Assembly (NCBI GenBank): GCA_029245025.1
Contig: JAQWQC010000020.1
Coordinates: forward strand, 1 to 64,000
Length of the DNA: 64,000 bases
Direction of reading: 5' to 3'
Source: Rhodospirillaceae bacterium
Lineage (GTDB): Bacteria > Pseudomonadota > Alphaproteobacteria > Rhodospirillales > Rhodospirillaceae
Shown piece by piece: positions 27,038 to 36,159 of the stretch. The notes under the pieces were generated by a model that was not told where the DNA came from, did not search any database, and saw nothing but the letters and a program-made list of their open reading frames with translations. The position numbers and the translations under genes were made by a program. Positions within the stretch are counted from its first letter, which is position 1; each line of letters begins with the position of its first letter.

Positions 27038-27796
27038 ATGGATGATTATTATGAGACGTCATTAAAACAAAATATGTTGAACGCAATAGGTTCAATTAGA
27101 TCAGATGTCGAAGTTTCTGGGTATTCCGTTTGGAGAAGTGAAGAATCACTTAATCTAATCGAGAACTCCAGAAAGCAATATCTGAAGTTATTTAAGTCAT
27201 TGCCCCTTCACCCGCAAACCGAGAAGTTCAAACCGGACAACCTAGAAACCAATCCGTGGCGCAAGCTGTGCGTGGGTGCTTCAAATGGGATTGGCGACCC
27301 CTATGCTCAGTTTTTAACCACAACTTACCTAAACGATTCCAATATAAATTATGGTGCGCTATCTAGTTTGTTCGACTTAATGATTGTAATGCGGAATACT
27401 TTGACCGGGATGCCAGTTGAGTTTGGTAAAGATTCTGAGTCATGTGGCTATTGGAATGCTTGCCGAATTCACCATTACCCGCGCGGTGGTGGGTTTATGT
27501 CAGAGCACCGCGATACTCATTTCCCATCCGTTTTAGACAAGGATGGCATTCCGTTTCTTCAAGTAATGGCGTGCCTATCTAAGCCGAATGAGCATTTCGA
27601 CGAAGGGGGCGGATTCATTCGCAGCAAAAAAGGCATTAAGGTTCCACTAGACAACACCGAATCATATGGCTCATTTGTTTTCTTTGATGGGGCCATGAGG
27701 CACGGAGTTGATACTGTTGATGCCCACATCATACCAGATTTTTTGTCCCCTCTTGGAAGGGTGGCCGCCTTCGCTAACCTATACGAAATTTTATAA
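27038..27796 (+). CDS. 2OG-Fe(II) oxygenase-like protein 1
   Basis: It encodes 252 residues from the ATG at 27038 (GGA about 9 bases upstream; a longer TTG start at 26966 is less likely). A jelly-roll iron site is visible: His157 and Asp159 in SEHRDTHFP, distal His222 in MRHGVDTVD, and Arg241 in SPLGRVAAF for 2-oxoglutarate. The same pattern recurs in the protein at 30513. It should hydroxylate or otherwise oxidise an unactivated carbon of the island's product. It opens the AT-rich island. Confidence 0.75.
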   Translation: MDDYYETSLKQNMLNAIGSIRSDVEVSGYSVWRSEESLNLIENSRKQYLKLFKSLPLHPQTEKFKPDNLETNPWRKLCVGASNGIGDPYAQFLTTTYLNDSNINYGALSSLFDLMIVMRNTLTGMPVEFGKDSESCGYWNACRIHHYPRGGGFMSEHRDTHFPSVLDKDGIPFLQVMACLSKPNEHFDEGGGFIRSKKGIKVPLDNTESYGSFVFFDGAMRHGVDTVDAHIIPDFLSPLGRVAAFANLYEIL

Positions 27797-28020
27797 TATG
27801 GCATTGATCGGCTATAATATGTAGCTGATCGATTAAGTGTCGATGAAACCGAAATTGTATATTTCGATTGTGCGACGCTATAGAATTTTTTTAAAGCATT
27901 TCGTGCCGTTCAGGGTGACAAATCAACTAATCGTCTAAAGTTCTAAGAAAGGCCAGTTAACCATCCCGCCCTAGAGGCCGGGTGATCGGCAGCAAAATTG
28001 CCCTCAGCTGGATACCAATT

Positions 28021-29169
28021 ATGCAAAACACGAAATCGGACAAGGTTTCGTTCAATAAGCTTAATCTTATTGGAACCGAGCTTGCTTACATTGAACAAGC
28101 TATTGATGGGGGGCACCTACTTGGAGGCGGAACATTCGCCAATGCGTGCGAGGAATGGCTTAGGTCCAATTTAGGGGCAAAGCACGCGTTTTTAACACAT
28201 AGTTGCACTGCTGCTCTCGAGATATCCGCAATTTTATCTAGTGTCGGGCCTGGGGACGAGGTGATTATGCCTTCCTATACATTTGTTTCCACTGCCAATG
28301 CGTTTGTTTTGCGCGGGGCAACACCTGTATTTGTCGATGTGGGCAACGGCGATCTAAACATTGATGCCGATCTAATTGCAGCAGCAATCACGCCTCGCAC
28401 GAAAGCCATCGTGCCAGTTCACTACGCGGGTGTAGCGTGCGAAATGAACCGCATACTTGAAACTGCTGAAGGCGCCAATCTTATTGTCATTGAGGATGCC
28501 GCACAGGCAATCGGCACAGTCCTAAACGACGATCACCTAGGAACAATTGGTCACATGGGGTGTTTTAGCTTCCATCAAACCAAGAACGTTGTTTGTGGAG
28601 AGGGAGGGGCCCTTATCCTGAACGATGAACGCTTACATGCGCGGGCAAATATCATTCGTGAAAAAGGTACAGACAGGCAGAATTTCCTGAGCGGTACTGT
28701 AAATAAATATACGTGGGTAGACGTAGGCTCGTCCTACATGCCGAGCGAACTAATTGCAGCGTTTCTGTATGGTCAATTAAAAAATAGCAAGTCAACTAAT
28801 CGAACCCGTAGAAACAAGGTTCGGGTATATGAAATTCTGATGGAGCCATTGTTCTCGCGAGGATTACTTCGCCCACCAGGAGTCAACCTATCAAAAGAAG
28901 GTAATGGGCACATGATGTATTGCTTTGCGGAATCGCAAGCAATTCGCGATAGATTAATTAAGCACCTGGAAACGAAAAACATACAAGCTGCCTTTCACTA
29001 CGTTCCCCTGCATAGTTCACCAGCGGGCCTTCGCTACGGCCGCGTCGGATCCAATATGGCTGTCACAGATTGGGCGGGCGCGTGTCAATTCCGCTTGCCT
29101 CTATACGCGAATATTGAAGAAGCGGAGCAAATTAGGGTCGTAGAGGCCATTACATCTTTCTTCAAATAA
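28021..29169 (+). CDS. DegT/DnrJ/EryC1 aminotransferase, WecE-like
   Basis: It encodes 382 residues from the ATG at 28021; a GTG at 27982 would add 13 residues with no clear ribosome binding site. The N-terminus VSFNKLNLIGTELAYIEQAI and then GGTFANACEEWL follow the dTDP-4-amino-4,6-dideoxygalactose transaminase (WecE/RffA) pattern. THSCTAALE and MPSYTFVSTANAFVLRGA are family blocks. Lys188 in SFHQTKN should hold PLP, followed by GEGGAL. It transfers an amino group from glutamate to a nucleotide-linked keto-sugar, supplying the amine that the formyltransferase at 36965 could acylate. Confidence 0.88.
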   Translation: MQNTKSDKVSFNKLNLIGTELAYIEQAIDGGHLLGGGTFANACEEWLRSNLGAKHAFLTHSCTAALEISAILSSVGPGDEVIMPSYTFVSTANAFVLRGATPVFVDVGNGDLNIDADLIAAAITPRTKAIVPVHYAGVACEMNRILETAEGANLIVIEDAAQAIGTVLNDDHLGTIGHMGCFSFHQTKNVVCGEGGALILNDERLHARANIIREKGTDRQNFLSGTVNKYTWVDVGSSYMPSELIAAFLYGQLKNSKSTNRTRRNKVRVYEILMEPLFSRGLLRPPGVNLSKEGNGHMMYCFAESQAIRDRLIKHLETKNIQAAFHYVPLHSSPAGLRYGRVGSNMAVTDWAGACQFRLPLYANIEEAEQIRVVEAITSFFK

Positions 29170-29300
29170 AATTTATGGCAACAAATATCACACTGACTAC
29201 GCTCAGAAAATAGCTATACGTTCATTAGAAATAATCCGATAGCGCAAGATCGAAACACAGACATCTGAAAAATAATTTTTTTATATTTAGGACTAATTAG

Positions 29301-30503
29301 ATGAACGAATTTTCTACGTTCTGCGGATACCGAACTCATAATGTACTTTCGCAGAACGAGTATTTATTTGAAAATATCTTGCCGTTATTAGAGCCCGAAC
29401 AAGTTCTAGAACAAAGCGATCCGACAGGTCAGTACGCATTCACAAGAATAATTTGGAGTACTCGCGCAGGCCCTGCTAAGGGTGGTGTGCGAATTAGTAA
29501 ACAGAAGAATGATGCCGCACTCAAGGCCCTGGCAATTCGCATACTGCTAAAATGCTCAACGAACAAACTCCCACACGGCGGCGCAGCTGGCGAGATAATT
29601 CTCAGGAAAGAAAATTATTCTGATGAAGCGCTTAAGTCGATAATACTAGAGTTCTTACTAATGAATAAGGAAAATCTAGTTTCCGAGAAAGACATTCTAT
29701 CCCCAGATCTTGGTTTTGGGGCTTCCGAAATAGTGATAGCGGCTAATCTTGCCAAGTCTGATGGTGAAATTCCAATACATCACATCAATGGTAAACCTAT
29801 TGAGCTTGGGGGCGTAGCAGGTAGAAAGGATGCCACTGGAATTGGCGCGGCCCATGTTTTGGATCGTGTGCTGGAATGGGCCCCTCAAACAATATCAAGC
29901 AGGACCTACTCGATGCAGGGATTTGGTCACGCCGGGCAAGGATTGGCGACGACGCTTGATAAGCAGAATTGGACCTGCGTCTCCCTATCGGATTCAACGG
30001 GCACGCTGTTTTCCAAGAGGGGACTCAACATTCAGGAGTTGATTTCATTCAAATCTATGGGTGGCTGTTTTGAAACCTGGAACGGTGATGGCGCTGAATT
30101 CATGAACCACGAGGCTCAATTCGACGTTGATGCTGACCTCTTTATACCAGCCTTCAATTCAGATGAAATCACCGAAACCCGCGCAAGGCTGGTCCGTTGC
30201 AAATTGATCCTTGAAATCGCCAATAGCCCAATCACTGAAGATGCCGATAGGATTCTGAACGATAGAGGGATTGTTGTTATTCCCGATTTGATTGGTAACG
30301 CAGGCGGTATCATCGCGAGTCATCTGGAGTGGTATTATGGCGCCCAGGGAATACTGCCCCCATCAGAAGAAAGTGCTATATTTGAAGTAGTAAAAAGTCG
30401 ACTAGACGTAGGCATAAAAGCTATGATGGAGATGTCCGAACAACGAAATATTTCTTTTCCTGATGCAGCAAACATCATGTCTATTGAGGGTCTGTCCGTA
30501 TAG
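29301..30503 (+). CDS. Glu/Leu dehydrogenase homologue with catalytic Lys replaced by Ala
   Basis: It encodes 400 residues with the layout of hexameric glutamate dehydrogenase. Lys60 in AKGGVR, Lys84 and Asp136 in SPDLG correspond to substrate-binding Lys89, Lys113 and Asp165 of the Clostridium symbiosum enzyme. The catalytic motif GGAKGG is GGAAGE (93-98), so the essential Lys125 equivalent is Ala96. The C-terminal Rossmann domain starts around GIGAAHVLDRV, with MQGFGHAGQGLA as its GxGxxG. It begins a tightly packed operon. Normal oxidative deamination is unlikely; imine handling, amino acid binding or another redox step are alternatives. Confidence 0.82.
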   Translation: MNEFSTFCGYRTHNVLSQNEYLFENILPLLEPEQVLEQSDPTGQYAFTRIIWSTRAGPAKGGVRISKQKNDAALKALAIRILLKCSTNKLPHGGAAGEIILRKENYSDEALKSIILEFLLMNKENLVSEKDILSPDLGFGASEIVIAANLAKSDGEIPIHHINGKPIELGGVAGRKDATGIGAAHVLDRVLEWAPQTISSRTYSMQGFGHAGQGLATTLDKQNWTCVSLSDSTGTLFSKRGLNIQELISFKSMGGCFETWNGDGAEFMNHEAQFDVDADLFIPAFNSDEITETRARLVRCKLILEIANSPITEDADRILNDRGIVVIPDLIGNAGGIIASHLEWYYGAQGILPPSEESAIFEVVKSRLDVGIKAMMEMSEQRNISFPDAANIMSIEGLSV

Positions 30504-30512
30504 ACTGCTTAC

Positions 30513-31247
30513 ATGGAAACGATATCATTAAATGATTTACTCTCCATGCCTGATGGCAAAGCATGGATGGCGGATTTAGTTCAGAAAAGTTCAATCGTCA
30601 GAGTAAAAAATGCCATCGAACCTCAGTTCTTGCATTTGTGCACAGAGTATTGTTCATCCGTTACCGCGCACTCTCTACCTAATTATTTCCCACTGGAAGA
30701 AGGGGCGCCAAATTTTTATAGGGTCAACTTTGAAGACCCACGCGCTTATGTTAAAGCTTTCATGCATCAAGTTAACTTTTTTGAGTGGAATCAAGACCGC
30801 CTCAGTTTGTTTCGTGAGCTGGGGTTTCTTTTTGACATACGAGAATTAAGTTCACACGATCCAATCGATTACTCAGGCACAATAAAGCGAATATCATTCC
30901 AATTTTACCCCGCTGGTCGGGGGTATATGAACAAGCACCGCGACCCAATTGGTAAGCACCAAGCTGGGGTGCTGTCCGTGGTTCTCTCAAAGCGATCACA
31001 GGACTACGAAACTGGAGGTTTCTTTCTTGAGAATGAGAGCGGGACACGCATATTTCCGGAAGATCAGTGTAATGTTGGTGACTTGCTAATTTTTAACGGG
31101 CAACAAACTCACGGAGTAGAGTTGATTGACAATTTCGCACCTTACGAGCCCCTTGCAAATATGGGTCGTTGGATGGCGCTAGTCGCTGTAACAAAGAACA
31201 CTGATAACAGTGAGATTCCTGACGCCCAAGACCTGGGTGGAATTTAA
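30513..31247 (+). CDS. 2OG-Fe(II) oxygenase-like protein 2
   Basis: It encodes 244 residues. His142 and Asp144 (NKHRDPIGK), distal His200 (QQTHGVELID) and Arg219 (ANMGRWMAL) form the iron and 2-oxoglutarate site. The spacing and flanks match the oxygenase at 27038 (HRD, HGV-x-x-x-D, GR-x-x-A), so the two are paralogues. FYPAGRGYMN corresponds to HYPRGGGFMS there. It lies 9 bases after the dehydrogenase homologue. A pair of hydroxylases in one cluster suggests successive oxidations of one scaffold. Confidence 0.77.
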   Translation: METISLNDLLSMPDGKAWMADLVQKSSIVRVKNAIEPQFLHLCTEYCSSVTAHSLPNYFPLEEGAPNFYRVNFEDPRAYVKAFMHQVNFFEWNQDRLSLFRELGFLFDIRELSSHDPIDYSGTIKRISFQFYPAGRGYMNKHRDPIGKHQAGVLSVVLSKRSQDYETGGFFLENESGTRIFPEDQCNVGDLLIFNGQQTHGVELIDNFAPYEPLANMGRWMALVAVTKNTDNSEIPDAQDLGGI

Positions 31248-31253
31248 CCCGCA

Positions 31254-32159
31254 ATGTGGAACAGAAAAGGACTATTGATTACACCGAACCCAGACATACA
31301 TTGGATGTCCCATTATGTTGGGCCGACGTTTATAGAAAACTGTGGCAATGACCAACTAATATTGAATATTACCGGTAGAGACGGGAATAATCATTCACGA
31401 ATTGGTCGAGCCCATGCGGTCGTTAAGGACAAGGATGTTGTTATAGAGAAAATAGAACCGGACCCAATTTTTGACATCGGAGAAATAGGCCAGTTTGATG
31501 AGAGTGGCGTATCCTATCCCTGGATCCATGAAAGTGGTGATTCTAAATTAATGTATTATGTTGGCTGGGTTTCTGGTGGGATAGCTCGGTTCCAAAATTA
31601 CACAGGCCTAGCTATTAGTGAAGATGGCGGCAAAAATTACCGTCGTTACAAGAAAGTCCCCATCCTAGACCGCACGGAATCAGAACCTTATGGGTCAGGG
31701 TCGTGTGCAGTGTATGTGCGGGATGGGAAACTTGAAATGATGTACACGGCATTTGAACCTTGGGGCATGCGGCATGGCAGAATGCAACCATCATATAATA
31801 TAAAACTGGCCCATTCTGTTCATGGTCTTGAGTGGGAACGAAAAGGTGAAATCGCGGTAGACTTTGAGGATTCTTCAGAATACGTAATCGGCAAGCCTAT
31901 GCCATTGTACGATGAGGGAGTTCACAAGTTGTGGTACTCGTATAGAGGGGAATCATATCGCATTGGCTATGCGGAATCTTTGGACGGAAGCCTTTATCAA
32001 AGAAAAGACGATATCGCTGGACTTGATGTTGCAGATAATGGCTGGGATTCACAAATGGTTGAATATTCATTCGTGTTTCGTAACGGGCCCGACCTCTTCA
32101 TGGTCTACAACGGCAATGACTTTGGAAGAACGGGCCTAGGCTTGGCTGTTCAGTGCTAA
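31254..32159 (+). CDS. Five-bladed beta-propeller glycosidase-like protein
   Basis: It encodes 301 residues with no signal peptide, so it is cytoplasmic. Recurrent blade motifs are ESGVSYPWIHESG, KLMYYVGW, GLAISEDGGKNYRR, SCAVYVRDGKLEMMYTAF and HKLWYSYRG. This is the pattern of the GH43/32/130-like propeller superfamily. Proteins of this type occur in surface-glycan and sugar-antibiotic clusters, sometimes without proven hydrolase activity. It may trim, rearrange or bind a glycosidic intermediate. It lies 6 bases after the oxygenase. Confidence 0.72.
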   Translation: MWNRKGLLITPNPDIHWMSHYVGPTFIENCGNDQLILNITGRDGNNHSRIGRAHAVVKDKDVVIEKIEPDPIFDIGEIGQFDESGVSYPWIHESGDSKLMYYVGWVSGGIARFQNYTGLAISEDGGKNYRRYKKVPILDRTESEPYGSGSCAVYVRDGKLEMMYTAFEPWGMRHGRMQPSYNIKLAHSVHGLEWERKGEIAVDFEDSSEYVIGKPMPLYDEGVHKLWYSYRGESYRIGYAESLDGSLYQRKDDIAGLDVADNGWDSQMVEYSFVFRNGPDLFMVYNGNDFGRTGLGLAVQC

Positions 32160-32172
32160 GAAATACGAATTG

Positions 32173-32847
32173 ATGAACGACTCCATATTTAGTGCTGAGG
32201 ATAGAGAGAGTGTCAGAAATCGCTACACAAAGCGATTTAGCGAACATGGACATTCTGAAAAATCATTAGGGTGGGGTGAAAAGGGACGACAACAGTTACG
32301 TTACCACATCCTATCAAATTACTGGAATTTAACTGATAAAACAGTTCTTGATATTGGAGCCGGATTTGGGGACTTCTTCCCAGTTGCACACGATAAAGGG
32401 ATTAAAAAATACATCGGCCTTGAATTTATGAAAGACTTTGTTTTGAAGGGGCAGGAATTGTATGGGGACAATCCAGATTTTTCTATTCTGGAGCATGACA
32501 TTTCAAGCAGCCCTGACCTTCCTGCCAATGATGTCACCCTCATCTCAGGTCTGTTCAATTTCAAACTTGTTACAGGCGAGAATTATGCTTTTATTGAGGA
32601 TGTTCTTCAGCGGTCTTTTGAGAAATGCAACGTAGGAGTATCAGCGAATTTCGTCACCAATCGTGTAGATTTTTGCGATCCGGTGATGTTTTACGCTGAC
32701 CCATCTAAAATAATCTCAATAGCTTTAAACCTGTCCCGCAAGGTCTCTCTTGTACATGACTACTTTCCATTCGAGTACACTTTGCACATTTCAAAAGATG
32801 ATTCTTTCGACAAGAAAACGTCCGTGTTTTGTCGGCCTGTTAAATGA
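32173..32847 (+). CDS. Class I SAM-dependent methyltransferase
   Basis: It encodes 224 residues from the ATG at 32173; a TTG one codon earlier is possible. Motif I is VLDIGAGFGDFF (about 55-66), followed by YIGLEFMKDFV and the motif III region DVTLISGLFNF. It is otherwise divergent and short. The end overlaps the ATP-grasp gene start by 4 bases (ATGA), so the two are coupled. It probably methylates the island's sugar or amino acid product; whether on N, O or carboxylate is unknown. Confidence 0.8.
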   Translation: MNDSIFSAEDRESVRNRYTKRFSEHGHSEKSLGWGEKGRQQLRYHILSNYWNLTDKTVLDIGAGFGDFFPVAHDKGIKKYIGLEFMKDFVLKGQELYGDNPDFSILEHDISSSPDLPANDVTLISGLFNFKLVTGENYAFIEDVLQRSFEKCNVGVSANFVTNRVDFCDPVMFYADPSKIISIALNLSRKVSLVHDYFPFEYTLHISKDDSFDKKTSVFCRPVK

Positions 32848-34052
32848 GTAAGGGGTCCATTCTTGTTATCGGCGGTGGGCAAAACCAATGCGGGCTAATT
32901 CGCGCGGCAAGAAAATACGGCGCACAAGTTATAGTAACCGATATTAACTCGAACCCACCCGGTCGGAAATTAGCTGACGTTTTTGTGAGTATCGACACTA
33001 AAGACAAAGAGGCCAACCTAGAAGTTGCCAAACGCCACGCGATATCAGGTGTGGTCACCGACCAAACGGACGCAGCGGTGCCGACAGCAGCATACGTCGC
33101 AGAGTCACTCGGGCTTCCTGGAATTGGCTATGAGCTTGCAGTTCGTTTCACAAACAAATTCGTGATGCGCCATTATCTGAAGGGGCGACTTGCAGCTAAT
33201 ATCCCTGATTTCCACTACTTTGAGCATCCAGGTCAGGCCGACGATTGGATGTCTAGCATTCCTAACATTTCGCAATGGATAGTAAAGCCGCATACCGCGC
33301 AGGGAAGCAAAGGAGTTTCTCGCCTTTTAAAGACTACGGCACAAAGTCAAGTTTGGGATGCTTTCAGAGAATCGAATTTCTCAGGTATTTTGATAGAAAG
33401 TTACATTGAGGGAAAGGAATTCTCTGTCGAAGCTTTTGTAGAACAAGGCGAGACCCACAACCTCGCTGTTACGGTCAAAGAACACTATCCCGAGAATCCA
33501 TGTATTGATCGGCGCAATCTATATCTGGGCAACGTTTCCCATGAGATTGAGCGCAAGCTATACCAGCTCAACACGGATGTGATCAGGCACTTGGGCTTAG
33601 AGCAGGGCCCGACCCATGCGGAGTATATGGTTACGAACGACGGAAAAGTGTACCTCATGGAGATTGCTGCCCGCGGTGGCGGCGGGAATATTAGCGAAAA
33701 ATTGATTCCCTATTTAACAGACTTCAAGCCGACAGAAGGCATACTCCGCTTTTCCACTGGCGCACAAAATGAAATGATGTATCGAAATTACCGGGAACGT
33801 TTTGCGGTGATGCGGTTCGTTGACCTGCCACATGGTGATTACAGCCCTGTTCGGTTACCTGAATTTAATCAAGACTGGTTTTTACATTTTGATTTGGACC
33901 TGGATCGAGTTTTTGAAGCTCGACCCGTAAGAAACAGTGCCGACAGGCTCGGGTACTTCATAATCAGAGGTGAAACAGCAAAGGAATCACTATCACGCGA
34001 AAGCCAAGTTATGCAGAAGCTGCAAGCAGCAGCCTCCGGAGCTAGAAAATGA
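32844..34052 (+). CDS. ATP-grasp carboxylate-amine ligase
   Basis: It encodes 402 residues. The N-terminal Rossmann-like segment ILVIGGGQNQCGLIRAARK precedes the ATP-grasp core: WIVKPHTAQGSKGVSRL (about 148-164, P-loop-like Lys and Gly-rich loop), ILIESYIEGKEFSVEAF, and the Mg-binding VYLMEIAARGGGGNISE (about 270-286). The family joins a carboxylate, as acyl-phosphate, to an amine, as in PurK, PylC and amino acid ligases. Here it could attach an amino acid to the amino-sugar or build a dipeptide. It overlaps neighbours by 4 bases on both sides. Confidence 0.85.
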   Translation: MSKGSILVIGGGQNQCGLIRAARKYGAQVIVTDINSNPPGRKLADVFVSIDTKDKEANLEVAKRHAISGVVTDQTDAAVPTAAYVAESLGLPGIGYELAVRFTNKFVMRHYLKGRLAANIPDFHYFEHPGQADDWMSSIPNISQWIVKPHTAQGSKGVSRLLKTTAQSQVWDAFRESNFSGILIESYIEGKEFSVEAFVEQGETHNLAVTVKEHYPENPCIDRRNLYLGNVSHEIERKLYQLNTDVIRHLGLEQGPTHAEYMVTNDGKVYLMEIAARGGGGNISEKLIPYLTDFKPTEGILRFSTGAQNEMMYRNYRERFAVMRFVDLPHGDYSPVRLPEFNQDWFLHFDLDLDRVFEARPVRNSADRLGYFIIRGETAKESLSRESQVMQKLQAAASGARK

Positions 34053-36139
34053 AAGATAGCCTAGCTATTCAGATTACAAACAGACAGGTGTTTCATTACG
34101 CTCAGCAGGGCGCAGAAATGCTTAGTACAAGCGGTGAAAGCGAGGGGTTTGTCTTAGGAGGAGAAGAGAAAATCTATCTTGACGAAGCCCTAGGCTGCGC
34201 GCTCATGACATTACGGCTGGCTAAACTCATAGGCATTTCTGTCGGTGCGACAAGCAGCGCACCATCTCTCCCGTATGACGACTCAAGTGATTCTCTCGTA
34301 TTTGACGCGCCCAATATATCGAATCTAGTTGGTCAGCGCTTATTTTTCTTGCGCGGTTGGAAAGACTTTAACAGTTGCGTGAAGGGTTTTAATGCTCTGG
34401 GTCTGATCGCCGAACAAGTCATGCGGTTAAAGAGTAAGTTTTTGGATGGCGACACAAAAGATCTCGAGAAAATAATCAGAAATTTCCTTGTTAGCCGTAA
34501 GAGCGAAACTGGCGACTCAAGCGTCGATATTAACGAGCTTAACATTAGCAGTTTATTGGATACCGAACACGAAACCGCAGCTTTGGTGTGGTTTGCATTT
34601 TCAGAAAGGCGCATAGTTTGTTCTACATCGTCGAATATGGGAATCGCATTGCATGACCTTATTGGTCTATTGCGACGACGACCCATAAAGATTGGCGTTT
34701 CTCAATACTCGATTTTTAATGATGATGAAGGCGGACTAGTTATATGGGCGCCCGACCGTCGTGCAGATTTCATGAATGAAGAGAAAGCGCATCATTTATC
34801 CTCACTAGAAAACGAACCTAAAAGCCCAACAATTATCAGAACATATATCAACAGGAAAGAACGGGATCCCGGTGCAGTCAGTGATGCCATTCGGGATGGT
34901 GGTTATTTTTTCCCCACCAACCCACAATCTAAACTCGAACTTAAAAGCCTTATGTATACAGCACTTGCCCCTCAAATTAGGGGGCGCAAGCTAAATGAAG
35001 AGAAGTTATCAGAGAACCAGAATCTCCGAAATGTCCTAGAAAGCCTCGACATAGAATTAGACTCTCAGTCTGGCAAATTAGTCATAAAACGTGGTGTAGA
35101 AGGCGGAATATACGGCCTAATGGTACCTTACTTCGTTTTTGTTGAGGAGCTACTTAGCCAAGGCAAACCCATCGAGACAGGATTAGAGATTTGGAACCAG
35201 GCGTCTATTGGCGCAGCACTCGCAGCCGCCACATTAGCCGCTGACTTGCTTACAATAATCGATAAACTTAATAAAAGCCTTTTAGAAGAATTCCAAAAGT
35301 TCTTCCCACGCATTGTAGAGAACGCAACCATAGTAAGAAAAACACAGCATCAAGTTATTGGTGTTTTTGACCTCGCAAATATCCAATCTCTTGCCCAATT
35401 GCTTGGCGTGGTTGTCGAGAAACATCTTTCCGGCAAAGGGACACCGTTCGTTGGACTGGGATCATCTTCCTATTCAAACGGTAACCTGTGCTTTGATATA
35501 TTACAGGAATCAGCTTCCCGAAATGGTAGCTTTAGCGGTAAGGACAGTTTCCATCCCTCAACTCATACTTTAAATTTTGTTTCCCAGGCGCTTATCTACG
35601 GCGAAGACCTGTATCGTGCCTGGACAAAGCTGGGCAAGTCTAAGGCACCGCTCAACGAACTTCTTCCTAGAATAATGCGACATGTACGCAAGCCCGAACC
35701 CGCTGGCGCAACGTCTCTTACTGGACTGCTTCTGAAAAAACTCGACGCTGACTCCCTATCGGTTTTCGAATTAGCTTATCATTTAAGACTTCTAGGGTTT
35801 AGTCGAGAGGCTTTCCTTGTCTTTTGCGGGTTTACGGGCCCCCAAGGAAGTCAAGAATTGCGAAACCTGGCGTCTGAAGAGGGTCCCTACATGGGGCAGT
35901 TCATGAGTGATTTTCTAACTCTTCTCGAGTGGCCAACTTCAACACTGAAAAATTATGCTGACCAAAATAGCCAAGGGCGGCCTGACACGAACACCGATAG
36001 CAACCGAGCAGCGAGCATCGTCTCGGTATATTTAACAGGTGACAATACTGCGCAGCCGCCAAGTTCTATCGTTTCTATTATTGTAGAGAATTTAGAAAGA
36101 GAGTTGGCAGTTGATGGCAATCCAGTTTCTAAGCATTAA
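34049..36139 (+). CDS. Large orphan protein in the island operon
   Basis: It encodes 696 residues, translationally coupled to the ATP-grasp gene (4-base overlap). I recognise no family. There is no signal peptide. Visible features are an Ala-rich helical stretch around 400-420 (GAALAAATLAADLL), a preceding GGIYGLMVPYFVFVEELL segment, an acidic N-terminal third, and a probably helical C-terminus. No Walker, HxxxD, GxSxG, CxxC or carrier-protein motif is apparent. Coupling with the ligase argues for a core role in the pathway: a new enzyme, a scaffold or a substrate-holding protein. Confidence 0.75.
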   Translation: MKDSLAIQITNRQVFHYAQQGAEMLSTSGESEGFVLGGEEKIYLDEALGCALMTLRLAKLIGISVGATSSAPSLPYDDSSDSLVFDAPNISNLVGQRLFFLRGWKDFNSCVKGFNALGLIAEQVMRLKSKFLDGDTKDLEKIIRNFLVSRKSETGDSSVDINELNISSLLDTEHETAALVWFAFSERRIVCSTSSNMGIALHDLIGLLRRRPIKIGVSQYSIFNDDEGGLVIWAPDRRADFMNEEKAHHLSSLENEPKSPTIIRTYINRKERDPGAVSDAIRDGGYFFPTNPQSKLELKSLMYTALAPQIRGRKLNEEKLSENQNLRNVLESLDIELDSQSGKLVIKRGVEGGIYGLMVPYFVFVEELLSQGKPIETGLEIWNQASIGAALAAATLAADLLTIIDKLNKSLLEEFQKFFPRIVENATIVRKTQHQVIGVFDLANIQSLAQLLGVVVEKHLSGKGTPFVGLGSSSYSNGNLCFDILQESASRNGSFSGKDSFHPSTHTLNFVSQALIYGEDLYRAWTKLGKSKAPLNELLPRIMRHVRKPEPAGATSLTGLLLKKLDADSLSVFELAYHLRLLGFSREAFLVFCGFTGPQGSQELRNLASEEGPYMGQFMSDFLTLLEWPTSTLKNYADQNSQGRPDTNTDSNRAASIVSVYLTGDNTAQPPSSIVSIIVENLERELAVDGNPVSKH

Positions 36140-36159
36140 ATTGGCAAGCGAGTTCAAGC

